A stretch of 38,984 nucleotides of DNA from Litorilinea aerophila. GTDB lineage: Bacteria; Chloroflexota; Anaerolineae; Caldilineales; Caldilineaceae. The notes beneath the pieces were generated by a model. The model was not told the DNA's origin. It saw only the letters and a list, made by a program, of their open reading frames with translations, and ran no database searches. Position 1 is the first letter of the stretch. Each line of letters begins with the position of its first letter. Shown here piece after piece: positions 1 through 15,428 of this stretch. The translations under genes and the position numbers were made by a program. The stretch is from the NCBI GenBank assembly GCA_945905745.1, contig CAMDQF010000018.1:1-38984 (forward strand). Reading direction: 5' to 3'.

Positions 1-8
1 CCCATCAT
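1..8 (-). CDS. possible start of a downstream gene (trpG-like expected), cut by window edge
   Basis: Two tandem ATG codons occur on the minus strand at 8-6 and 5-3, directly after the trpE stop at 12-10. The last trpE codons contain a purine-rich AGAAGGGA that could serve as a ribosome binding site. trpE is often followed by trpG, so a coupled trpG start is plausible, but only the start codons are inside the window and no product can be read. Confidence 0.25.
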
Positions 9-9
9 C

Positions 10-1524
10 TCACAATCCCTTCTCGGCTTCATCGACCGCTACTGATAGTGCTCTCGCTTTGTTCCAACTTTCGTTGTATTCCGATGTGGGGTCGCTGTCG
101 GCGACGACGCCGCCGCCCGCCTGCAAATTGCACACCTTCCCCTGCATTACAATCGTGCGGATGGCGATGCAGGTGTCCATCGTGCCGTCGTAGTCAATGT
201 AGCCCACCGCGCCGGCGTAGAGACCGCGGCGTGTGCCCTCCAACTCTTCGATGATCTCCATCGCCCGCACTTTGGGCGCGCCGCTGACTGTGCCCGCGGG
301 GAAGGTGGCTTTGAGCAGGCTGATGGCGTCGTGTTGGGGCTGGATGCGCCCGCGCACATCGCTGACAATGTGCATGACGTGGCTGTAGCGCTCCACCTGC
401 ATCATCACCGGCACAGTCACCGAGCCGTATTCGCAGACCCGGCCCAGATCGTTGCGCCCCAAATCCACCAGCATTACATGCTCGGCCCGCTCTTTGGGAT
501 CGGCCAACAGCTCGGCAGCCAGCGCGTTGTCCTCGGCTTCGCTCTTGCCGCGCCAGCGTGTCCCCGCGATGGGGTGGAGATAGGCGGTGCCGTCCTCCAA
601 CATCACATGCATCTCCGGGCTGGAGCCGATGATGCGGATCGGTTCGTCTGTGCCCGACGCCTCGGCCACCCCGGCCACGCCGTTGAAGTCCAGGAAGAAG
701 AGATAGGGCGACGGGTTGAGCATGCGCAGCGCCCGGTAGATCGTAAAGGGGTCGGCTTCGGTGGGGCGGCTGAGCCGCTGGCTGGGCACCACCTGGAAGA
801 TGTCCCCCGCCGCGATATACTCTTTGGCCTTGCGCACATTGGCCTCGTACTCGGCTTGGCTAAAGTTGCTCGTCCAGTGCGCGCCGTTGGCGCACTCACG
901 GGGCAGGGGCGGCGTCAACGGCTGGCGCAGGCTGGCGATGATTTTGTCTATGCGCGCCACCGCGTCGGCGTAGGCGGCGCGCATATCGCCCTCCACACGC
1001 ATATTGGCGATGATGATCAGTTTGTGCTTGACGTGATCAAAGACGACCAGATTGTCGGCAAAGAGCAGGAGCAGATTGGGGATGCGCAGGGTCTGTTGGG
1101 CAGTTTCCGGCAGCCGTTCGATAAAACGCACCAGATCGTAGCCGAAGTAGCCCACCGCGCCGCCGGTAAAACGGGGCAGACCAGGAATCTGTACGGGCTT
1201 GCGTTCTGCCAGCAGCCCCCGGACAATCTCCAGAGGATCCCCCTGCTGGCGTTCCAGCTCCTGTCCGCCGGCAGCGCCGATAATCACCTGATCGCCCACG
1301 CCGCAGGCGCTCATGGGCGGGTGTACGCCGATGAAGCTGTAGCGCCCCACCTGCTCCCCCTTCTCCACCGACTCCAGCAGAAAGCTGGGGCCACCACTGC
1401 GCAGCTTCAAAAAGACCGACACCGGCGTCTCCAGATCGGCCGGCAGTTCCCGGTAGATGGGGATCAGATTGCCCTGCCCCGTCAAGCCCCGCACTGCTTC
1501 CAACGTTGGTTTGTAGGTTGCCAT
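10..1524 (-). CDS. trpE: anthranilate synthase component I
   Basis: This 504-residue protein is anthranilate synthase component I, which makes anthranilate from chorismate with ammonia supplied by TrpG, the first committed step of tryptophan synthesis. The N-terminal half holds the LLES motif (about residues 48-52) that in TrpE belongs to the tryptophan feedback site. The C-terminal chorismate-binding domain shows PIAGTRWRG, VDLGRNDLGR, GTVSGAPKVRA, YIDYDG and QAGGGVVADSDP. Length is normal for the family. The ATG at 1524 is preceded by GGAGG at 8 nt spacing. The gene lies about 500 nt downstream of its promoter, behind a T-box leader with a UGG specifier, so tryptophan supply probably controls it both by attenuation and by feedback. 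PabB is the main alternative, but the LLES motif and Trp T-box favour TrpE. Confidence 0.95.
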   Translation of the reverse strand: MATYKPTLEAVRGLTGQGNLIPIYRELPADLETPVSVFLKLRSGGPSFLLESVEKGEQVGRYSFIGVHPPMSACGVGDQVIIGAAGGQELERQQGDPLEIVRGLLAERKPVQIPGLPRFTGGAVGYFGYDLVRFIERLPETAQQTLRIPNLLLLFADNLVVFDHVKHKLIIIANMRVEGDMRAAYADAVARIDKIIASLRQPLTPPLPRECANGAHWTSNFSQAEYEANVRKAKEYIAAGDIFQVVPSQRLSRPTEADPFTIYRALRMLNPSPYLFFLDFNGVAGVAEASGTDEPIRIIGSSPEMHVMLEDGTAYLHPIAGTRWRGKSEAEDNALAAELLADPKERAEHVMLVDLGRNDLGRVCEYGSVTVPVMMQVERYSHVMHIVSDVRGRIQPQHDAISLLKATFPAGTVSGAPKVRAMEIIEELEGTRRGLYAGAVGYIDYDGTMDTCIAIRTIVMQGKVCNLQAGGGVVADSDPTSEYNESWNKARALSVAVDEAEKGL

Positions 1525-1540
1525 CTTCGTTCCTCCATTT

Positions 1541-1623
1541 GGAGGAGATTAGGAGATTGGGAGATTGGGAGATTGCGTCGGGCATGCCAACAATCACCTA
1601 ATCTCTTAATCTCTATAATCTCC
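1541..1623. repeat. fold-back element of GGAGATTG octamers (element 1)
   Basis: The left arm (1541-1575) contains repeated GGAGATT/GGAGATTG units and the right arm (1591-1623) contains the complementary AATCTC/AATCTCC units, separated by about 15 bp. It lies between the T-box terminator and the trpE start, so it would be in the trpE mRNA just upstream of the ribosome binding site. It shares architecture but not sequence with the elements near 6418, 14697, 15340, 25349, 32238 and 32656. Confidence 0.75.
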
Positions 1624-1630
1624 AAATAAC

Positions 1631-1686
1631 AAAAAACCCTCGTCCAGCCAAACACAAAGCATATGCCTTGCGTTTGGGGACGAGGG
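1631..1686 (-). terminator. T-box regulated intrinsic terminator
   Basis: On the minus strand CCCTCGTCC (1686-1678) pairs with GGACGAGGG (1645-1637), with a further long internal stem in between, followed by a run of six T. It overlaps the region just after the T-box sequence, as expected for the terminator that competes with the antiterminator. Confidence 0.9.
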
Positions 1687-1774
1687 CTGCTTTCACAACT
1701 CCCGTGGTGCCACCCCGCTTAGACTGGGCTGATTGTGCACAAGGCGAATTTCTCAGAGCAACTCGCTTTGTGGC

Positions 1775-1804
1775 AACAAAAAACCCTTGCGTGAAACACA
1801 AGGG
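1775..1804 (-). terminator. additional terminator-like hairpin inside the T-box leader
   Basis: Read on the minus strand, CCCTTGTG (1804-1797) pairs with CGCAAGGG (1791-1784) around a 5-nt loop, followed by TTTTTTGTT. It lies between Stem I and the T-box core. Its tail shares GGGTTTTTTGTT with the main terminator downstream, which suggests a duplicated attenuator. It could instead be a Stem II/III variant that happens to precede a T run. Confidence 0.55.
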
Positions 1805-2041
1805 CCGTCCGCGCCAGTCTCACTCTACGAAGACGGGGCTTGCGGCCCGATCCTCTGCGCCCTGATAACGGTGGCGTCTCCGAGAAAAGCTACTAAGATG
1901 AAACTTGCTGTTCGCTTTTCCGACTCCCCGGCCCATTCACCACCTGCGCTACCGTCCCATTTCCACCATGCAGGGACTCTCTGGGGTTCGCTTTGATGAC
2001 TACTCTTCCAGTTCACAGTCATTTGTTATCGATTGCTTCCC

Positions 2042-2071
2042 ACTATACGTCAATAGAGGTTGGTTTGTCAA
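2042..2071 (-). promoter_or_regulatory. promoter for the trpE T-box leader
   Basis: On the minus strand TTGACA (2071-2066) and TATAGT (2047-2042) are separated by 18 bp, close to the housekeeping sigma consensus. The predicted start near 2035 places the whole T-box in the transcript. Confidence 0.8.
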
Positions 2072-2107
2072 GTGCGAATATTCATGTAAAAGTGAACGTT
2101 TTGCGAT

Positions 2108-2136
2108 TTGACAAAATAGGGAAATGTGTTTATAGT
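2108..2136 (+). promoter_or_regulatory. strong divergent promoter upstream of rpoB
   Basis: TTGACA (2108-2113) and TATAGT (2131-2136) are separated by exactly 17 bp. It fires away from the trpE leader promoter; the two -35 boxes are 36 bp apart. Transcription would start near 2143. Confidence 0.8.
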
Positions 2137-2142
2137 TGATTG

Positions 2143-2252
2143 TTACGAAGCGGCAATCGATTTGTCCGCCGCAGTTTGACAGATTGAATGAAGTAAACCC
2201 TGGAGTGGACAGTATTACCCAACCCGAATGTATTGAGGTGTTGGGTTTTTTC
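2143..2252 (+). ncRNA. candidate small RNA or attenuated rpoB leader, about 110 nt
   Basis: This stretch is bounded by a near-consensus promoter (2108-2136) and an intrinsic terminator (2217-2254). No ORF with a ribosome binding site was seen inside it, and it was not recognised as 6S, tmRNA, SRP RNA or a tRNA. It may be a free-standing small RNA or a leader in which some transcripts stop before rpoB. Confidence 0.5.
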
Positions 2253-2254
2253 TT
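2217..2254 (+). terminator. intrinsic terminator upstream of rpoB
   Basis: ACCCAAC (2217-2223) pairs with GTTGGGT (2240-2246), extended by CC/GG in the loop, and is followed by a T-rich tract TTTTTTCTTG. The T run exists only for plus-strand transcription. Confidence 0.75.
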
Positions 2255-2374
2255 GTTCCAGACACGGCGGGCAGCTGGTAGGAAGCTTCCAGATTTCGGA
2301 CGACGTAGGGAATATACTTTCAAAATTGTGCGGGCGAGAGAGATAGGTTGCTACGTCGAAGTTGATAGACAAGT

Positions 2375-2383
2375 TGCTATAAG
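2375..2383 (+). promoter_or_regulatory. possible extended -10 promoter for rpoB
   Basis: TGCTATAAG fits an extended -10 element. The hexamer 17 bp upstream is a poor -35. It lies downstream of the terminator at 2217-2254, so rpoB could be transcribed independently of the upstream promoter. A small hairpin CACCCG/CGGGTG at about 2509-2524 precedes the rpoB ribosome binding site. Nothing else was recognised in 2255-2543. Confidence 0.35.
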
Positions 2384-2543
2384 GCACTTCATGCGAATTT
2401 TCCACAGCAACGCTGCTTTAGTGGGTGGAAAGTTTGCAGAGTGCCCTATTGTGTTTTGAGCCAGAATCGTGCGGACTGACAACGGTTTTGGTGGCCTTGG
2501 CCGGGTACACCCGCCTTTCGGGTGAAAATGTGAAGGAGTGACT

Positions 2544-6416
<3,873 letters not shown>

Positions 6417-6417
6417 G

Positions 6418-6511
6418 ACTTGACAAGATGACAGGGTGAAGGGGTGACAAGGTGAAATAGCGGCAACGCACTTCACTTTGTCACCTGGACACCTTGTCGC
6501 CCGGTCATCTG
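6418..6511. repeat. fold-back element of TGACAAGG octamers between rpoB and rpoC (element 2)
   Basis: The left arm (6418-6457) is a run of about 8-bp units such as TGACAAGA, TGACAGGG and TGACAAGG. The right arm (6472-6511) carries the complements CACTTTGTCACC and ACACCTTGTCG. It starts one base after the rpoB stop codon and would form a long imperfect hairpin in an rpoBC transcript. Confidence 0.75.
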
Positions 6512-6526
6512 ATAGGAGAACCACGA

Positions 6527-11155
<4,629 letters not shown>

Positions 11156-11202
11156 GTACGAAGCGAAGTTAGCTTTGTACCCAAATGGATTGTAGAGAGA
11201 AA

Positions 11203-11237
11203 GGGTGGCATCCTGCTGGGATGCCACCCTTTTCTTT
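11203..11237 (+). terminator. intrinsic terminator of the rpoBC unit
   Basis: GGGTGGCATCC (11203-11213) pairs perfectly with GGATGCCACCC (11219-11229) around a short loop, followed by TTTTCTTTT. It lies about 50 nt after the rpoC stop. Confidence 0.9.
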
Positions 11238-11365
11238 TGGGTGTGTTCAAAATGAATTGGAGGAGAAGGCACACTGGGAGCAGTGCGGCCCACTCCTCTG
11301 TGCAACTGAAAATGAACACACCCTTTTCTTTTTCGCGAAACTCTGCCGCCATCGGTGCGATCTGT

Positions 11366-11394
11366 TTGGGTGGAGTTGTCACAAATGGTATAAT
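11366..11394 (+). promoter_or_regulatory. promoter of the coiled-coil/selB unit
   Basis: TTGGGT (11366-11371), a 17-bp spacer and a perfect TATAAT (11389-11394) preceded by TG (extended -10). Transcription would start near 11400, about 50 nt before the coiled-coil gene. Confidence 0.7.
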
Positions 11395-11448
11395 TTCCGG
11401 TGTTTGATTGGCAAAACCCTCGCAACAATTGGCGGAACAGGACCCGGT

Positions 11449-12750
11449 ATGGATATTGCGCAACTGGCCCAAATGGTCAACTGGCTGGATGAGGAGCATC
11501 GGCGCGACCGGGCGGAGATTGCCCGTTTGCAGCAACAGGTGGAGGGCCAGACCGCCGACATTGTGGAGCAGGCCCGACGCATTCAGGACTTGGAAGGGCG
11601 ACTGGCCGGGACCCACGCCCAACTGGGCCGTTTTACCCAGTTGGAACAGCAGATTCAGAATGTCAAAACCGAATTTACCCTTCTCGTCAGCCGGGAGGAA
11701 GAGGTGCGCGCCCAGGCAGTGCGCGAGGTAGAGCGGACCAGACTGAGCGACCGGGAGGCGTTGACCCGCGAGATCGGCGAAGTGCGCCGGGAGTTGCCCC
11801 GGATTGGCCGGGTGGAGGAGACAGTCAAAGTACGCAAGGCCGAGGAAGAGCGGCTGATCGAAATGATTATGACCGGGCGCAATCAGGTCAATATCCTGGC
11901 CAAGGAAATCGAAGACCGCACCCGGCAGATCCCTTTTCTGGCCGAGCAGCGCTCCTCCGATTCCAAGCGGGTGGCTGCCCTGCAACAGGAGACAGTCGAA
12001 CTCTTCAAACGTACCGAAGCCCAGATCGGGCGTCTGGCAGTGGTGGAAGAGGCAACCCGCCGTCTGGCGACAGAGACAGAAAAGTGGCGGCCTGTCTTCA
12101 CCCAAATCCGGGAAGAGCAACAGGCCTTTATGGAGCGTATCCGCATTGAGACGGTCGAGCGGCTCTCGGTGCTCAACCGCTGGCAGGAGGTCATCGACGA
12201 TCAGCGCGCGCTGGTAGCCAAAAACCAGGAGCAGGTGCAGGGCTTTGGCCAGCAGGTCGAAGTGGCCCGCCGGGCTGTGCAGACAATCAACGATTTCCAG
12301 CAGGTCATACGCCGGGATCAGGCCCAGGTGCAGGAGTTGCAGCGGCTGGCCGAGGAGCGCATCCGCCGGGAGATGGACGAATTCCGGGAAGATTATGAAA
12401 AGCTGCGCCGCAAAGAAGATCTGCGCCAGGAACATCTGTGGCGGGAGCAGGAGAAAACCAATAAAGAGTTTCAGGAACCCTTCCCCCCGATTCTCCACGA
12501 TTTGAAAGTCCACGAGGAGCTGCTTCGACAGCTTTGGAAGTTGCAGGAAAGTTATGGTGCCCGGTCGCTCAGCGCCGCCCAGGACTGGCTGGAGGGCCTG
12601 CAAGAGGCTCTGCGCGAGCGGGACGAGCAGATGAAAACGATGGAAGACGAATGGCAGAAGCAACGCCGTAATGCGGAACTCTATGCCAGCCAGAACAACA
12701 CCCGGCGCACGGCTGGTATCGTCACCGGTGCGCCCCCCGCGGAGCGCTAA
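11449..12750 (+). CDS. long coiled-coil protein of unknown function
   Basis: The gene encodes 433 residues, starting MDIAQLAQMVNWLDEEHRRD. Nearly the whole protein is charged, heptad-rich alpha helix (for example AEIARLQQQVEGQTADIVEQ and repeated ERIR/EELR-type segments), with no signal peptide, membrane segment or catalytic motif. I do not recognise a family; similarity to SMC, myosin-type or phage tape-measure coiled coils would be compositional. The ATG at 11449 is chosen because it lies about 50 nt after a good extended -10 promoter; the frame stays open upstream to 11185, but that part overlaps the rpoC terminator. No strong ribosome binding site is seen. selB starts 9 nt after the stop, so the two are probably translated from one mRNA. 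Confidence 0.75.
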   Translation: MDIAQLAQMVNWLDEEHRRDRAEIARLQQQVEGQTADIVEQARRIQDLEGRLAGTHAQLGRFTQLEQQIQNVKTEFTLLVSREEEVRAQAVREVERTRLSDREALTREIGEVRRELPRIGRVEETVKVRKAEEERLIEMIMTGRNQVNILAKEIEDRTRQIPFLAEQRSSDSKRVAALQQETVELFKRTEAQIGRLAVVEEATRRLATETEKWRPVFTQIREEQQAFMERIRIETVERLSVLNRWQEVIDDQRALVAKNQEQVQGFGQQVEVARRAVQTINDFQQVIRRDQAQVQELQRLAEERIRREMDEFREDYEKLRRKEDLRQEHLWREQEKTNKEFQEPFPPILHDLKVHEELLRQLWKLQESYGARSLSAAQDWLEGLQEALRERDEQMKTMEDEWQKQRRNAELYASQNNTRRTAGIVTGAPPAER

Positions 12751-12759
12751 CCCCAGCCC

Positions 12760-14697
12760 ATGCGCGTCATCGCCACCGCCGGCCACGTGGATCACGGCAA
12801 GTCCTCCCTCGTCCAGGCTCTCAGCGGTATCAACCCGGACCGTCTGGCCGAAGAAAAAGCGCGGGGTATGACGATTGATCTGGGCTTTGCCTGGATCGAA
12901 CTTTCCCTGCCCGGCCAGGAAACCCCCGAAACCATCGGCATTGTGGATGTCCCCGGCCACATCGACTTCATCAAAAATATGCTGGCTGGTGTGGGCAGTG
13001 TGGACGCGGCTGTGCTGGTGATCGCCGCCGACGAAGGCGTAATGCCCCAGACTCGTGAGCATCTGGCGATCCTCGATCTGTTGGCTGTGCCAACCGGTCT
13101 GGTAGCCTTGACCAAAGCTGATCTGATCGACGACCCGGAATGGCTGGAATTGGTGGAATTAGAAGTCCACGAACTGCTCGAAAAGACCTGCTTAGCCAAT
13201 GCGCCGATTGTACCTGTCAGCGCCCACACGGGCAAAGGGCTGGACAATCTGCGTGCCGCTCTCTCCGGTCTGCTCGGCGAATTGCCCCCCCGCCGGGACC
13301 GGGCACGCCCCCGTGTGCCCATTGACCGCATTTTCAGCATCTCTGGTTTTGGCACAATCGTCACCGGCACCCTCAGCGACGGCCATTTTGCTGTGGGCGA
13401 TCCGGTGGAGATTCTGCCCGACGGCCCCAGTGGACGCATTCGGGGCATCCAGAGCCACAACACCGCCATCCAACGGGCCGCGCCGGGCAGCCGGGCCGCC
13501 ATTAATCTGAGTGGTGTGGCGGTGGATGAGATTCAGCGGGGGCAGGTGGTGGTGAAGCCGGGCACGCTGCTTGCCACCAAACTGCTGGATGTCTCCTTTC
13601 GCCTCTTGCCCGACGCTTCCAAACCCCTTACCCACAATTTGCAGGTGGATTTCTTCAGCGGCGCATCCGAGACACCCGCGCATGTGCGGCTGTTGGGGGT
13701 GGATGAATTGCTCCCCGGTAAGGCGGGTTGGCTACAACTGCGTTTGGATCGCCCTGTGTTGGTGGCTGCGGGGGATCGCTACATTTTGCGCCAGCCATCC
13801 CCCAGTGTTACCCTGGGCGGCGGTGAAGTGCTGGACCCGCATCCCCGTCGCCGCTACCGCCGTATGGACCCGGCAGCCCTCGACCGGCTGGCTACGTTAG
13901 CCGCGGGCGCGCCGGACGAAATTTTGCTGCAAACCCTGGAACGTGCCCCTCTGCTCACTCTGTCAGACCTCATCGGCCAGAGCGGGTTGGGTACAGAGCC
14001 GGGAAAAGAGGCATTGGCTGCCCTGGAAGCGGCTGGGCTGATCACCCGGGTGGACAACGGACGGCTGCTCCTGGCCCGCTCCACCCACGCCAGTTTGCTC
14101 GACAACCTTGCCGATCTGCTCGCCGCCTATCACGCCGGCCATCCGCTGCGCCAGGGCATGGCCCGAGGTGAAGCGCGCAGCCGTCTGCGGGTGAAAGGTG
14201 GGGGGCGCCCTCTGGGCGGCACAGGGGCTGGAGAACTGCCTCTGCGCGCTTTCAACGATTGGGTAGAGCAGGCGGTGGCTGCTGGGCTAATTCAGGCCAA
14301 CGACGCGGTTCTCTGGCTGGCTGATCATCAGATTCGCCACAGCCCCCAACAATCCCAGGCAATGCGGCGTACATTGGACGCCTATGTCGCCGCCCCCTTT
14401 TCCCCGCCCAACGCAGGCGATACACTGGCGCTGTTGGGCAACGACGAGGAGCTGCTTGAGTCGTTGGTTGAGCAGAATCTTCTCTTGCGCATCTCTGGCG
14501 GCGTCTTTTTCCGTCCGGGTGATTTCGATACAGCCATCGAGCGTATCGCTGCCTTTGCCCGCGAGAATGGCTCCGTCACCCTCGCCCAGACCCGTGACCT
14601 CTTTGACACCAGCCGCAAATACGCCCAGGCCCTGTTGGAAGAGATGGACGCTCGGCGTATGACCCGGCGGGTGGGGGATGAGCGGGTTTTGAGATAG
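12760..14697 (+). CDS. selB: selenocysteine-specific translation elongation factor
   Basis: This 645-residue GTPase delivers selenocysteinyl-tRNA to the ribosome at UGA codons followed by a SECIS element. The N-terminus is a translational G domain: G1 GHVDHGKS (residues 8-15), the SelB-typical PDRLAEEKARGMTIDLGFAW, G3 DVPGH, G4 TKAD and G5 SAHTGKG. EF-Tu-like beta barrels follow, and the C-terminal third (from about residue 370) matches the winged-helix repeats that bind the SECIS hairpin. EF-Tu is excluded by the length and the GMTIDLGF segment. The ATG lies 9 nt after the upstream stop with no obvious ribosome binding site, which suggests translational coupling. selA, selC, selD and any selenoprotein were not seen in this window. 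Confidence 0.95.
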   Translation: MRVIATAGHVDHGKSSLVQALSGINPDRLAEEKARGMTIDLGFAWIELSLPGQETPETIGIVDVPGHIDFIKNMLAGVGSVDAAVLVIAADEGVMPQTREHLAILDLLAVPTGLVALTKADLIDDPEWLELVELEVHELLEKTCLANAPIVPVSAHTGKGLDNLRAALSGLLGELPPRRDRARPRVPIDRIFSISGFGTIVTGTLSDGHFAVGDPVEILPDGPSGRIRGIQSHNTAIQRAAPGSRAAINLSGVAVDEIQRGQVVVKPGTLLATKLLDVSFRLLPDASKPLTHNLQVDFFSGASETPAHVRLLGVDELLPGKAGWLQLRLDRPVLVAAGDRYILRQPSPSVTLGGGEVLDPHPRRRYRRMDPAALDRLATLAAGAPDEILLQTLERAPLLTLSDLIGQSGLGTEPGKEALAALEAAGLITRVDNGRLLLARSTHASLLDNLADLLAAYHAGHPLRQGMARGEARSRLRVKGGGRPLGGTGAGELPLRAFNDWVEQAVAAGLIQANDAVLWLADHQIRHSPQQSQAMRRTLDAYVAAPFSPPNAGDTLALLGNDEELLESLVEQNLLLRISGGVFFRPGDFDTAIERIAAFARENGSVTLAQTRDLFDTSRKYAQALLEEMDARRMTRRVGDERVLR

Positions 14698-14795
14698 GGG
14701 AGTGGGGAGTGGGGACTGGGGAGTGGGGACTGGGGATCGCCAATCACCCGGTCTCCCAATCACCCAATCACCCAGTCTCCGATCCCCAATCATCA
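14697..14795. repeat. fold-back element of GGGGAGT heptamers (element 3)
   Basis: Six consecutive heptamers (GGGGAGT or GGGGACT, last GGGGATC) run from 14697 to 14738, the first overlapping the G of the selB stop codon. The right arm (14741-14795) is built of CCAATCAC, CCCAGTCTCC and GATCCCC, partly complementary to the left arm. Confidence 0.75.
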
Positions 14796-14824
14796 GTATT
14801 TTCACCAGAAAGGACACTCCCCCT

Positions 14825-15337
14825 ATGGCCCTCCTCGACAGTTACATCGAACGCAAGGCGAAAGTGCTGGCCCAGCGCCGAGACGCTTTTACTGCCAACC
14901 CGGAGGCGGCTTTTGTGCCGCTGAAAGCCACTTCCCACGCCGCCGGGATTACGGGCGTACGGCCTGTGCAAATGGGCCAGTACATCGTCATCAGCGACTC
15001 CGCGCCGGGGCTGGCGGGCCATTCCCTCGGACCCAGTTCGCCGGAGATGCTGCTGGGTGCGCTGGCAAGCTGTCTGGTGCATACGTATCTGTTGCAGGCC
15101 ACCCTCCTGGAGATTCCCCTGGATAGTGTGGAGGTGGAGATCACCGGCGGGCTGGATATGACCGGCGTAGTTGGCCTCCCCTACGAGGGGCCGATCCGGT
15201 TGGAACGGTTGGCCTACAAACCGACGGTCGGCTCTCCGGCGGACGCGGCCACGATTGATCGGCTGCATGCCATTGTCGAACAGACCTGCGCAGTGCTGAA
15301 TACTTTGCGCAGTCCGATGGAAGTGATACGGAAGTAA
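14825..15337 (+). CDS. OsmC/Ohr family protein
   Basis: The 170-residue product belongs to the OsmC family, whose members reduce organic or other hydroperoxides using a pair of reactive cysteines. Family features visible are SPEMLLGALASCLVHTYL, with the first cysteine, a conserved helix, and a second cysteine in VEQTCAVLNTLRSP near the C-terminus. The usual core strand segment SVEVEITGGLD is present. The ATG at 14825 follows AAAGGA. The leader just before the start resembles that of the enolase-like gene at 17052 (AAAGGA, then ACTCCCCCTATG). The gene is flanked by two fold-back elements (14697 and 15340). The oxidant it acts on cannot be inferred from sequence alone. Confidence 0.85.
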   Translation: MALLDSYIERKAKVLAQRRDAFTANPEAAFVPLKATSHAAGITGVRPVQMGQYIVISDSAPGLAGHSLGPSSPEMLLGALASCLVHTYLLQATLLEIPLDSVEVEITGGLDMTGVVGLPYEGPIRLERLAYKPTVGSPADAATIDRLHAIVEQTCAVLNTLRSPMEVIRK

Positions 15338-15339
15338 CC

Positions 15340-15415
15340 CAGTGAACAGTAAACAGTGAACAGTAATCAGTGGAGCGCGCCGACGTTCACTGATTACTGC
15401 TCACTGCTCACTTTT
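15340..15415. repeat. fold-back element of CAGTGAA heptamers (element 4)
   Basis: Five heptamers CAGTGAA, CAGTAAA, CAGTGAA, CAGTAAT, CAGTGGA run from 15340 to 15374. The right arm (15386-15415) contains TCACTGATTACTGCTCACTG, complementary to the left arm, and ends in TTTT. The element begins 3 nt after the osmC stop and may act as its terminator. Confidence 0.8.
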
Positions 15416-15428
15416 GGGAGAGCGAACA

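Larger units (their letters stand above)
1630..2035 (-). promoter_or_regulatory. T-box riboswitch, tryptophan type (UGG specifier), controlling trpE
   Basis: On the minus strand the leader shows the T-box core GGGTGGCACCACG (within 1701-1719), which pairs with the acceptor end of uncharged tRNA. It also shows a Stem I apical segment with AGAGAG and GGTGGAAATGGGAC (1954-1980), and a specifier-loop signature GTGAA-TGG-G with the codon at 1935-1933. UGG means tRNA-Trp, matching the downstream trpE. T-box leaders of known families raise expression when the cognate tRNA is uncharged. The leader starts just after a consensus promoter at 2071-2042 and ends in a strong terminator at 1686-1631. An extra terminator-like hairpin sits between Stem I and the T-box. 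Confidence 0.9.

Noticed and set aside
331-1629. 432-codon plus-strand frame opposite trpE
   Set aside because: Shadow of trpE with no recognisable motif or start signals; trpE itself is complete on the other strand.
1825-2459. Several 65-107 codon frames in the trpE-rpoB intergenic region, including a Trp-rich one that could look like a leader peptide
   Set aside because: They overlap the T-box leader, promoters and terminator and lack ribosome binding sites. The Trp codons occur in T-box structural segments, and regulation is explained by the T-box.
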